From an uncultured bacterium (lineage in GTDB: Bacteria; Hydrogenedentota; Hydrogenedentia; Hydrogenedentales; SLHB01), in NCBI GenBank assembly GCA_937928585.1, contig CALEZK010000282.1, positions 1 to 10,141 of the forward strand: a DNA stretch of 10,141 bases, read 5' to 3'. The position numbers and the translations under genes were made by a program. The notes beneath the pieces were generated by a model. That model was not told the DNA's origin, searched no databases, and saw only the letters and a list, made by a program, of their open reading frames with translations. Each line of letters begins with the position of its first letter. Position 1 is the stretch's first letter. Positions 1 to 7,273 of this stretch are shown here, in pieces.

Positions 1-35
1 GTCGCGATCCGCATCATGACGAGGGACGGCGATAA
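1..35 (+). CDS. nuoJ: NADH-quinone oxidoreductase subunit J, C-terminal tail (partial)
   Basis: Only the last ten codons and the TAA stop (33-35) are inside the window. Read in the frame that begins at position 3, they give the hydrophilic tail RDPHHDEGRR. The assignment rests mainly on position: nuoJ normally lies immediately upstream of nuoK, and this stop is 2 nt before the nuoK start. A short, charged, poorly conserved tail fits the C-terminus of this membrane subunit, but the fragment alone has no diagnostic motif. Confidence 0.6.
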   Translation, partial: RDPHHDEGRR

Positions 36-37
36 TC

Positions 38-346
38 ATGGCGCATATACCTATGGAACATGGCCTCGTACTCGCCGCCATACTTTTTTCGATGGGGTTT
101 GCGGGGTTGTTAGTCCGTCGAAACGTAATATACATGTTGATGTGCGTGGAAATTATGTTGAACGCTTCAGGCTTGGCATTTGTGGTTGCCGGTTCCCGTT
201 GGGAGCACGCCGACGGTCAGATTATGTACATGATCATACTTACGATGGCTGCCGCGGAGGTTGCGGTGGCGTTGGCCCTGGTCCTGCGCTTCTATCGCCA
301 TTTCCAAACGTTGGACTCCGATGCAGCAAACACGATGCGTGGGTAG
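38..346 (+). CDS. nuoK: NADH-quinone oxidoreductase subunit K
   Basis: This is a small membrane subunit of respiratory complex I (102 aa, close to the usual 100 aa). It contributes to proton translocation in the membrane arm. Three hydrophobic helices are evident, at about residues 5-22, 29-51 and 62-86. The second helix carries the family pattern NVIYMLMCVEIMLNA, with the conserved Glu at residue 38, and the third has the conserved second Glu in MAAAEVAVALALV (residue 74). ATG at 38 is preceded by GAGGGA (21-26) within the end of nuoJ, 11 nt away. It sits 2 nt after the nuoJ stop and 6 nt before nuoL, so it is translated from the same operon mRNA. There is nothing unusual about it. Confidence 0.96.
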   Translation: MAHIPMEHGLVLAAILFSMGFAGLLVRRNVIYMLMCVEIMLNASGLAFVVAGSRWEHADGQIMYMIILTMAAAEVAVALALVLRFYRHFQTLDSDAANTMRG

Positions 347-352
347 AGAAGA

Positions 353-2242
353 GTGATGCTATCCCTATTACCGTTAGTCCCCGCTTTCCCGCTGGCAGGC
401 GCCATCCTATTGGTGTTGCTAGGAGGAAACATGTCCAGGGGTGCGGCAGCACGAGTTGGCGCGGGAAGCGTCGGGCTGAGTGCATTCGTTACGTGTTTGA
501 TTGCGATGCAATTTTATTTTGCGCAGCCAGACGGGCATGTATTCAGGCAGTCCCTTTGGACGCTCTTCGATTTCGCCGGCATGACGGCAGAGGCGGCTTT
601 TCATTTGGATTCGCTCTCCCTGCTGATGACCCTTGTCGTGACACTTGTCGGTTTCCTAATCCATGTGTATTCGACCGAGTACATGAAAGATGATGCAGGG
701 TTTGCGCGATTTTTCGCATATATGAACCTGTTCGTTGCCGCGATGCTGACCCTTGTTTTGGCAGATAACCTGTTTCTACTCTTTCTCGGTTGGGAAGGAG
801 TCGGCGTCTGCAGTTTTCTCCTCATTGGATTCTGGTACGACGAAGAAAAGAATTGTCGCGCGGCGACGAAGGCATTTTTGGTAACGCGCGTCGGCGACGT
901 CTTCCTCGCTGTTGGGGTTTTCTTCATTTTTGCCGAACTCAATACGCTACAGATAGCCACGATTGCGGAGCGAGCACCTGCACAATGGACAATTGGCTCC
1001 GGTGCAGCAGTTGCAGCGGCGTTGCTGCTACTCGGCGGCGCTATTGGAAAATCGGGCCAGCTTCCGCTTCAGGTTTGGTTACCCGAGGCGATGGCCGGCC
1101 CGACGCCTGTATCCGCGTTGATTCACGCGGCGACCATGGTAACAGCGGGCGTCTATCTGATTGCGCGGATGCACCCCATTTTCCAACTCGCCCCGAGCGT
1201 CATGTACCTCGTCGCGATAATTGGAGCAATCACGCTTTTATTGGCGGGATGTTGCGCACTTGTACAGCGCGACATCAAAAGGGCGCTTGCCTATTCGACC
1301 ATTAGCCAGATTGGATACATGTTTTTGGCACTTGGCGTTGGGGCATGGTCAGCGGCGATGTTTCACTTCATGACGCACGCCATATTCAAAGCACTCCTGT
1401 TCATGGCTGCAGGCGCGGTCATTGTCGCACTCCATCACGAACAGGATATGTTCAAGATGGGTGGGCTTAAGTCTCGCATGCCAGCCGTATTCCTCACGTT
1501 CCTTATCGGCGCGGGATCGCTTTGCGCAATTCCGTTTATTACATCCGGCTTCTACAGCAAAGACATGATCCTCTATGAGGTCTGGGCGTCCGAGCAAGGA
1601 GGCCGCTGGCTTTGGGGTGCGGGATACTTGGGGGCGCTCCTAACGGCGATTTACACCTTCCGCATGGTGTTCCTGATTTTCTACGGCACTGCAAAAACAC
1701 CTATGGAAGTTTTTGTTGGTATGCGTATGACCGGCCCATTGCTGGTGCTTGCCGCGGGCGCGACAGTGGCGGGGTTCCTCGAAATCCCGAAGACCCTTAT
1801 TCATCTTCCAATTTTTTCTAGCTTCCTTGAGCACACGCTCCCGCATCCGCAACTCCACCATGCTTCATTGGGGACAGAATGGCTTTTGCAGGGCGCATCA
1901 GCCCTCGCAGTATTTGTTGGTATAGCGATTGCCTATGCGCGATGGGGACGCGGTGCAGAACCCGCGAGTGTAGCGAAAACGAGCGACGGGTTTCTACACA
2001 GACTGCTTTCGTCTGGGTGGGGCTTCGACTGGCTCTACGATCGCGTCATCGTCAGGCCGTATGGCGCTACCGCAACTGCTAACCGAAACGATGTGATCGA
2101 TTTTACCTACTCGGGCGCGGTTCAGGTTACCGAGGAAGTGGCGTATGCCCTCCGGCTGACCCAGTCAGGGCGCTTGCGCTGGTATATCGCGGGAATCGGT
2201 CTAGGCGCGGTGGTCGCGATTGCAATGGTGGTTTACGCATGA
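353..2242 (+). CDS. nuoL: NADH-quinone oxidoreductase subunit L (proton-pumping antiporter-like subunit)
   Basis: This is the largest membrane-arm subunit of complex I (629 aa, normal length) and the distal proton pump, related to Mrp antiporters. The key charged residues match those known for E. coli NuoL with a constant +4 offset: Glu148 (GWEGVG), Asp182 (RVGD), Lys233 (GKSGQLPLQVWLPEAM), His258 (ALIHAATMV), His338 and His342 (HFMTHAIFKA), Lys346, and Lys403-Asp404 (YSKDM). The C-terminal part (about 540-629) has the amphipathic lateral-helix region and ends in a last membrane helix. The start is GTG at 353; an ATG directly next to it (356) would shorten the protein by one residue and is equally acceptable, since the AGAGAAG upstream is a weak ribosome site for both. 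The stop overlaps the nuoM start by 4 nt (ATGA), indicating translational coupling. Confidence 0.97.
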   Translation: MMLSLLPLVPAFPLAGAILLVLLGGNMSRGAAARVGAGSVGLSAFVTCLIAMQFYFAQPDGHVFRQSLWTLFDFAGMTAEAAFHLDSLSLLMTLVVTLVGFLIHVYSTEYMKDDAGFARFFAYMNLFVAAMLTLVLADNLFLLFLGWEGVGVCSFLLIGFWYDEEKNCRAATKAFLVTRVGDVFLAVGVFFIFAELNTLQIATIAERAPAQWTIGSGAAVAAALLLLGGAIGKSGQLPLQVWLPEAMAGPTPVSALIHAATMVTAGVYLIARMHPIFQLAPSVMYLVAIIGAITLLLAGCCALVQRDIKRALAYSTISQIGYMFLALGVGAWSAAMFHFMTHAIFKALLFMAAGAVIVALHHEQDMFKMGGLKSRMPAVFLTFLIGAGSLCAIPFITSGFYSKDMILYEVWASEQGGRWLWGAGYLGALLTAIYTFRMVFLIFYGTAKTPMEVFVGMRMTGPLLVLAAGATVAGFLEIPKTLIHLPIFSSFLEHTLPHPQLHHASLGTEWLLQGASALAVFVGIAIAYARWGRGAEPASVAKTSDGFLHRLLSSGWGFDWLYDRVIVRPYGATATANRNDVIDFTYSGAVQVTEEVAYALRLTQSGRLRWYIAGIGLGAVVAIAMVVYA

Positions 2243-3753
2243 TTCTGGTTTGGGTCTTACTTCTCCCCCTTCTTGGCGGGTTAATCGGATGGGCAGGAAG
2301 TGGTGTGTCTCGCAGGCTCTCGCAATACGCGCCTGCCGCAGCTTTGTGCCTCGACATCCTCTTGCTGATCTGGCTTTGGGGCAAGCAGTCGGGCAGCGCT
2401 GACCACTCGCAAAGCACGATGTGGATCGCGTCATTTACCGCACCATGGGTTCCACAACTTGGATTGAGTTTCTCACTTGCGATGGACGGACTCGCGCTAT
2501 TGATGGCCTTAATGTCCTGCATTGTTTCTCTCGCGGTAGTGGTTGCCTTGGGGGCGCGCAGTGAAAAGGACACGGGACTTTATAGCCTTTTGAATATGAG
2601 CGCAGTGACCGCGGTGCTCGGGGTTTTCCTTGCGACCGATTTGCTGCTCTTCTTCATATGCTTTGAGGCGATGCTGTTGCCCGCGTACGCGCTATTGATT
2701 GGTTGGGGCGAGGGAGATCAATCGCGATCAGCGACGCGCTTCTTTCTCTTCACCCAATTTGGCGGATTGTTGATGCTCATATCCATCCTTGCTTTGTATG
2801 TAGCAAACGGGCAAAGCACCGGCGAATATACCTTTGCATACGAGGCACTACTTGCCAATCGCATCAGCGGGCCGCTTGCGTACCTTGGCTTAATCGGTTT
2901 CCTTATTGCATTCGCATGTAAACTCCCTGTAGTGCCATTCCATACTTGGCAACCTGATACATATTCCGGGGCGCCGACTGGCGTATCAATCCTCCTCTCC
3001 GCCTTGATGGCCAAAACGGCAGGCTTCGGACTGATCCGATATGCCATTCCCCTGTTCCCCGATGTGGCCTCGGTAGTATCGCCGTTGGTTATGGGGTTTG
3101 GCGTATTCACAATACTTTACTGTTCGTGGCTGGCATTCGCTCAGAAGGACTTGAAACGCATCGTGGCCTATTCCAGCGCCGCGCACCTTGGCTATGTCGT
3201 GCTAGGGGTGTTTGCGATGAATGAGATTGGCCAGCGCGGCGCGATCATTCAAATGTTCTGTCATGGCTTGAGCGTCGCTGGTGTTTTCCTGGTTGTCGAC
3301 GTTGTTGAACGCCACGCTGGCACGCGCGACATTGATGCCCTAGGCGGACTTTGGTCATACGCACCGCGATTGGGTGCGCTGGCTTTAATTTTTGCCATGG
3401 CGACGCTTGGACTCCCGGGGCTGGGAAACTTTATCGGCGAGTTTCTGACGTTGGCCGGCGCATTCCAACTGTACCCGATTGCCGCCGCGGGGGGCGCGGT
3501 CGGTGCCGTGCTCGCTGCGGCTTATTCGCTGCATTTATTACAGAAAGTTTTCTTTGGGCCGCGCAGGGAATCTGGCGAAGGTGCCGAAGTTCATGCGCCT
3601 ACAATCGGCGTATTGACGGTTTTGGCAGCCCTGTTGTTGTTCGCGGGATTCTTTCCGCAACCACTGCTTAGTGCGGCAAGCACGGCAATTGGAGCCGGGG
3701 AAAAGCAGAAGATTGAAGCATTGCCGATGATCGCGAGTGGAGAGCGTCCGTGA
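2239..3753 (+). CDS. nuoM: NADH-quinone oxidoreductase subunit M (proton-pumping antiporter-like subunit)
   Basis: This is the middle antiporter-like subunit of the complex I membrane arm (504 aa, normal). The channel residues expected from the family are present: Glu143 in CFEAMLLP, Lys228 in ACKLPVVPFHTWQPD, Lys259 in SALMAKT, His316 in YSSAAHLGY, and Glu401 in GNFIGEF. These align with E. coli Glu144, Lys234, Lys265 and Glu407. About 14 hydrophobic segments run through the protein. Translation starts at the ATG inside the ATGA overlap with nuoL and ends in a GTGA overlap with nuoN, so L, M and N appear to be translationally coupled. The C-terminal 25 residues after the last helix are polar and of no recognised function. 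Confidence 0.97.
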   Translation: MILVWVLLLPLLGGLIGWAGSGVSRRLSQYAPAAALCLDILLLIWLWGKQSGSADHSQSTMWIASFTAPWVPQLGLSFSLAMDGLALLMALMSCIVSLAVVVALGARSEKDTGLYSLLNMSAVTAVLGVFLATDLLLFFICFEAMLLPAYALLIGWGEGDQSRSATRFFLFTQFGGLLMLISILALYVANGQSTGEYTFAYEALLANRISGPLAYLGLIGFLIAFACKLPVVPFHTWQPDTYSGAPTGVSILLSALMAKTAGFGLIRYAIPLFPDVASVVSPLVMGFGVFTILYCSWLAFAQKDLKRIVAYSSAAHLGYVVLGVFAMNEIGQRGAIIQMFCHGLSVAGVFLVVDVVERHAGTRDIDALGGLWSYAPRLGALALIFAMATLGLPGLGNFIGEFLTLAGAFQLYPIAAAGGAVGAVLAAAYSLHLLQKVFFGPRRESGEGAEVHAPTIGVLTVLAALLLFAGFFPQPLLSAASTAIGAGEKQKIEALPMIASGERP

Positions 3754-5192
3754 CTTGGGATAATTTTATAGCGATATCGCCGGTCCTCGCCTTTATGCTG
3801 GGTCCAATCGTGCTGATGCTGGCGATTGCAGTACGGCGGAGCCATACCGTGACTGCTTTGCTCTCGTATTGCGTGTTGGCGCTGACCGCGCTCCTCGCGT
3901 TGAATGCAGCAAGCGTTGCGCCGCGTCAACTCACACAGTTGCTCATTGTCGACAACTTTGGACTCTTTTATCTGCTGCTGATCACGGCAGTGACTGCGGT
4001 TCTAATGCACCTCGGAGTTCGCTATCTGGCGAATAGAGAATCACATCCCGAAGAGTATTACGTGCTATTGCTTCTTGCGGCGGGTGGCGCGGCGATCATG
4101 GGAATGAGCACGCATTTCGCCTCGTTCTATCTTGGATTGGAAGTGCTAAGTGTTTCGCAGTATGGGCTCGTTGCATACGTGCGGCGTGATCGACGTGGCG
4201 TTGAAGCTGGAATAAAGTATCTTGTGCTGGCCGCTGCTTCCGCTGCATTCATGCTGTTTGGTATGGCTTTGGTTTATGCCGAGTTTGGAAGCATGCATTT
4301 TGCCGTGCTAGCGCACGCGACGGAAACGCAGGTTCACAATGCCGTGGTGTTACTAGGCGTTGCCATGATATTCGTGGGCATTGGGTTTAAGTTGTCTGTG
4401 GCGCCGTTCCACCTTTGGGCTCCGGATATTTATGAAGGGTCACCCGTGCCCGTGGCGGCATTTACCGCGACTGTAGCAAAGATTGGCGTTATTGCGATAC
4501 TGGTGCGATATTTTGCCATCGAGAACACTCCGGTATCGGAATCCTTGTATGGCGTTATCGCAATTACAGCGGCTATCTCCATGCTGGCAGGCAATCTTCT
4601 TGCGTTGATCCAGCACAATATAAAACGCCTACTCGCGTATTCTTCGATTGCGCAGATCGGATATTTGTCCGTCTCTTTCCTTCATGGCGGGCACCTGACG
4701 AGCGAAGGCGTCGCGTACTATCTTGTGGCTTATTCTCTGGGATCTCTTGCCGTTTTCGGCGTTGTAATGACAGTTTCGGCGAGTTTACGACGACCTTACG
4801 ACATGGAACGGCTTGAAGATTTCGCAGGCCTTTATTGGCGCAACAAGACTTTGGCAATCGTTATGACGATTGGTTTGCTGTCGCTCGCCGGCATTCCGTT
4901 GACCGCCGGTTTCGTTGGCAAGCTCTATATGGTGCTGGCCGGTGCGGAAGCCCGATACTGGTGGTTGCTTGTTGTACTTGCCTTTTCGAGTGTGATTGGC
5001 GTGTATTACTACCTGCGAATCATCTTGCTGTTGTTTTCGCGAGGCAAGGCGTATCCCCCCTTGGCCACTGCGTCGCCAATCGCCCCTTCGCAACGCGCAG
5101 CCCTGATAGCTTTGTCTGGACTTTCCATTTTGCTTGGGGTGTTCCCTGCCCCGCTTATTTCCGTGATCGAGGCGATAACTTTGTCTCGCTAG
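3750..5192 (+). CDS. nuoN: NADH-quinone oxidoreductase subunit N (proton-pumping antiporter-like subunit)
   Basis: This is the innermost of the three antiporter-like complex I subunits (480 aa, normal) and the last gene of the nuo cluster. The charged residues in the channels are present: Glu131 in LGLEVLSV, Lys214 in GFKLSVAPFHLWAPDIYEG, Lys244 in ATVAKIG, and Lys391 in GFVGKLY. These correspond to E. coli Glu133, Lys217, Lys247 and Lys395. The start is GTG at 3750, overlapping the nuoM stop by 4 nt, with a GGAGAG ribosome site at 3739-3744. It ends in TAG at 5190-5192, after which 93 bp separate it from the next gene. No clear intrinsic terminator lies in that gap, so some read-through into the phosphoesterase gene is possible. 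Confidence 0.97.
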   Translation: MTWDNFIAISPVLAFMLGPIVLMLAIAVRRSHTVTALLSYCVLALTALLALNAASVAPRQLTQLLIVDNFGLFYLLLITAVTAVLMHLGVRYLANRESHPEEYYVLLLLAAGGAAIMGMSTHFASFYLGLEVLSVSQYGLVAYVRRDRRGVEAGIKYLVLAAASAAFMLFGMALVYAEFGSMHFAVLAHATETQVHNAVVLLGVAMIFVGIGFKLSVAPFHLWAPDIYEGSPVPVAAFTATVAKIGVIAILVRYFAIENTPVSESLYGVIAITAAISMLAGNLLALIQHNIKRLLAYSSIAQIGYLSVSFLHGGHLTSEGVAYYLVAYSLGSLAVFGVVMTVSASLRRPYDMERLEDFAGLYWRNKTLAIVMTIGLLSLAGIPLTAGFVGKLYMVLAGAEARYWWLLVVLAFSSVIGVYYYLRIILLLFSRGKAYPPLATASPIAPSQRAALIALSGLSILLGVFPAPLISVIEAITLSR

Positions 5193-5211
5193 CCCAGCGG
5201 CGCACTGGCGA

Positions 5212-5241
5212 CTGTCCAGGTGCACACCGATTCGTTATACT
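5212..5241 (+). promoter_or_regulatory. possible sigma-70-like promoter for the phosphoesterase gene
   Basis: TATACT at 5236-5241 matches the -10 consensus in five of six bases. CTGTCC at 5212-5217, 18 bp upstream, matches only three of six -35 positions. It lies in the 93 bp gap after nuoN, where a separate promoter would be expected for a gene of unrelated function. The evidence is weak and based on sequence alone. Confidence 0.25.
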
Positions 5242-5266
5242 CTCTTTCAGCAGCTCTAATGCTACC

Positions 5267-5272
5267 AGGAGG
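5267..5272 (+). promoter_or_regulatory. Shine-Dalgarno site for the phosphoesterase gene
   Basis: AGGAGG at 5267-5272 is a perfect Shine-Dalgarno core. It lies 13 nt before ATG 5286, a rather long spacing, but it is the only good site nearby. It lies inside any longer reading from ATG 5259 or GTG 5220, which argues against those upstream starts. Confidence 0.6.
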
Positions 5273-5285
5273 TATCCGCGAACTC

Positions 5286-6872
5286 ATGCGAATTATCCGG
5301 AAGTTCTTTGTTTCGACGGTGTTGCTCTTGCTCGTTGCTAGTTGCCCAAGAACCGACTTTGCCGATCCGCTGCCAAACTTATCGGCAGACCACCTTATCC
5401 GTTTCGTGCATCTTTCCGATACGCAGATCGTGGACGAAGAAAGTCCCGCACGAAGCATTCGGTTTGCGCCGTTGACGCACTCCGCGTGGCGACCGCAGGA
5501 AGCCTACGGTATACATACGCTGGATGCTACTTTGCGCGTGATCAATGATCGTGCGGCGAACCTTGGGGACGGCGAATCTCCTATAGACTTCATTATCGCG
5601 ACGGGTGACCAGACAGACGGGTGCCAGGGGAATGAATTGCGCTGGTTCATTGACACGATGGACGGAGGAAACATTCTCACGGACTCGGGCGCGCCTGATG
5701 GCGAGGATAGAATTCAACCTGATGAGAATAACCCAAAACTCGTATATGACGCAGAAGGGCTTTCCCCTGAAATCCCTTGGTTTACCGTGTATGGCAACCA
5801 CGATGCCTTGGCCTCCGGGGTGTTCGCGATCGACCGGTCCGATGCAAACCCCGCCAACTGGACCGCCCCACTGCTACGACCCTACGCGGCATTGATCGGT
5901 CTACATGGGCTGTTTCCGCCGAGAAATGAATTCGAGTCGACTGCGGATGTCAGTCCAGCTGCGATAACTGCCGCCGTAGAACCCGCGGATCCCGAGACTA
6001 TGGCTCTTAAGATTCTATCGGTCCTGCCTGGTCCGATAGTTCCTGATCCCGATAGACAATTCAGCAGCCGCCAGCAGTTCATCGATGAACACTTCACTAC
6101 AACGACTTTTCCCAAAGGACATGGATTCACGTACGCAAACCGTCAATCAGGGTTAGCGCGATACTCCATGCGACCGGTTGGGGACGTGCCGGTTAGGTTG
6201 ATCGTTTTGGATACGGTAATCCCGGATCCGGTGCCCGGCTTTCCGGCGCAATACGGCGTCATGACACGAGAACAGTTCGACGCGTTCCTGAAACCTGAAT
6301 TGGAAAACGCGCTGAAAAGCGATGAATTGGTGTTAATTGCGTCGCACCATCCAAGTTCGAATTTTGACCTTCCCTACCACGGCTCAAGAGTAGGAACTGA
6401 GGAGTTCCGAGCCTACCTTGCATCTCAACCACACGTAATCGCCCATCTTTGCGGGCATGGCCATCGACATTCCGTCGAGAAAATCGGAGACGCGAGCCCG
6501 TACTTTGAAATACAGACCGCCTCGATAATCGATTATCCGCAGGAATCGCGCATACTGGATATCAGCTACAACGAATCCACCGGCGAGATTGGATTGAAGA
6601 GCGAGATCATCTCGCACATGGACAATCCGACCGATTTCTCCGCGGAGTCATTCCGGCGTGCAAGCATTCAAGCCGAGAGCCTTGGGAAATCTGAGGCCTC
6701 CGCCGAAGTCGAGGCGCTCAAGGCCGAACTCGAAGCCGCAGGTTTCGCCACATGGCCAGAACCGTCGCAAGGCGATCTAAAGAACTACGGAGAGGAAACC
6801 GACCGAGACTTTGAATTTCGAATAAAAAAGCATGGGCTTAAGTCCCAGAAATCCAACGCCCGTGACAGGTAG
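5286..6872 (+). CDS. secreted lipoprotein calcineurin-like metallophosphoesterase
   Basis: The protein has 528 aa and a calcineurin-type two-metal phosphoesterase fold, judged from its motifs in order: SDTQ (Asp45), GDQTD (107-111), YGNHD (Asn171-His172-Asp173), ASHHPSS (His354-His355) and GHGHRH (His391, His393). Substrate unknown; such enzymes hydrolyse phosphomonoesters, phosphodiesters or nucleotides. The first motif has Gln47 where most members have His, a variant seen in some long members of the superfamily. Start ATG 5286 gives a bacterial lipoprotein signal: basic MRIIRKFF, a hydrophobic run, and lipobox VASC with Cys20. The enzyme should therefore be anchored outside the cytoplasmic membrane. 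Residues 180-280 are a large insert between motifs, and the last 70 residues are charged, Ala/Glu-rich and probably helical. It follows nuoN on the same strand but has no known link to complex I. Confidence 0.88.
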   Translation: MRIIRKFFVSTVLLLLVASCPRTDFADPLPNLSADHLIRFVHLSDTQIVDEESPARSIRFAPLTHSAWRPQEAYGIHTLDATLRVINDRAANLGDGESPIDFIIATGDQTDGCQGNELRWFIDTMDGGNILTDSGAPDGEDRIQPDENNPKLVYDAEGLSPEIPWFTVYGNHDALASGVFAIDRSDANPANWTAPLLRPYAALIGLHGLFPPRNEFESTADVSPAAITAAVEPADPETMALKILSVLPGPIVPDPDRQFSSRQQFIDEHFTTTTFPKGHGFTYANRQSGLARYSMRPVGDVPVRLIVLDTVIPDPVPGFPAQYGVMTREQFDAFLKPELENALKSDELVLIASHHPSSNFDLPYHGSRVGTEEFRAYLASQPHVIAHLCGHGHRHSVEKIGDASPYFEIQTASIIDYPQESRILDISYNESTGEIGLKSEIISHMDNPTDFSAESFRRASIQAESLGKSEASAEVEALKAELEAAGFATWPEPSQGDLKNYGEETDRDFEFRIKKHGLKSQKSNARDR

Positions 6873-6923
6873 TCGCCCTGAATCAGAGACTCTCCTCAGG
6901 AGAAATCCAGCGAAGGAAGAAAA

Positions 6924-6970
6924 TGGCGCGCCCGATACGATTTGAACGTACGACCCCTTGCTCCGGAGGC
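6924..6970 (-). pseudogene. 3' fragment of tRNA-Arg(CCG), probable attachment site of an integrated element
   Basis: Read on the minus strand, this is the 3' part of a tRNA with canonical spacing. It has anticodon loop CTCCGGA (6968-6962, anticodon CCG), the 3' anticodon stem GCAAG, variable loop GGGTC, and a T arm GTACG-TTCAAAT-CGTAT with all five pairs (one G-T). The acceptor strand CGGGCGC, discriminator G and encoded CCA (6926-6924) follow. The end TCGGGCGCGCCA is the one known from bacterial tRNA-Arg(CCG). Upstream of the loop, pairing stops after two bases, and there is no D arm and no GCGCCCG acceptor half, so it cannot be a working tRNA. Fragments that begin at the anticodon loop are typical of tyrosine-recombinase attachment sites. 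The native 3' end stays with its flank, so the element should lie to the right. Confidence 0.82.
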
Positions 6971-7273
6971 CACTTTTGATACCCGGCAAACGCGCGTAAC
7001 CCTTTGAAAAATATAGTACTACGGCTTTTCGGGTTTTTCAACTACTACATTGTTTTTGGCCTAATTTCGGCCCAAAACGTGTAGTCTACTCGTTCTTATT
7101 TGAGAAATAATTTGCCTACTTGAAGGTGCTAACTCTACAATCTGCCTTACAATTACTGCCGTCAACAAAAGGTACAAACTCCTGAAGCCATGCAACTTCA
7201 CCCTTCGCAATCCCAGTTGTCGAATTTTCTCCAGACCTGCCCCAATTTAAGTACCAGCTGCGGTAATGCGCTC
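6971..7273. other. AT-rich apparently non-coding stretch inside the junction
   Basis: I see no convincing gene here. A count by hand gives 77 G+C in the 200 bases 7001-7200 (about 38%), lower than the flanking genes appear. It holds one strong inverted repeat (7044-7085), several short ACTAC or GTAGT words on both strands (for example near 7016, 7041 and 7082), and the 3' untranslated side of the collar-protein gene. Open frames crossing its right part on the plus strand are antisense to that gene and have no ribosome site. Confidence 0.6.
7044..7085. repeat. imperfect inverted repeat / long hairpin
   Basis: Outer arms ACTACA (7044-7049) and TGTAGT (7080-7085) pair fully. Inner arms GTTTTTGGCC (7052-7061) and GGCCCAAAAC (7069-7078) pair with one T-C mismatch around the 7 nt loop TAATTTC. 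The two stems are separated by a small internal loop (TT against G). It lies about 190 bp past the stop of the collar-protein gene, on its downstream side, so it could end or stabilise that transcript. No run of T follows the stem on either strand, so it is not a standard intrinsic terminator. A recombination or regulatory role is equally possible. Confidence 0.55.

Noticed and set aside
16..693. Long plus-strand frame across nuoK and the start of nuoL
   Set aside because: It is out of frame with two clearly conserved membrane proteins, and its translation is Arg/Cys-rich with no family resemblance: an antisense-type shadow of the coding pattern.
5220..5285. Upstream starts GTG 5220 or ATG 5259 for the phosphoesterase
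   Set aside because: They would put polar residues before the lipoprotein signal and would place the AGGAGG site inside the coding region.
6891..6903. Hairpin TCTCC-TCA-GGAGA shortly after the phosphoesterase stop, as an intrinsic terminator
   Set aside because: The stem has only 5 bp and is not G+C-rich at the base, and no T run follows on either strand.
6924..7010. A complete minus-strand tRNA gene
   Set aside because: The 5' acceptor strand GCGCCCG, D arm and most of the 5' anticodon stem are missing in the DNA upstream of the anticodon loop, so only a 3' fragment can be claimed.
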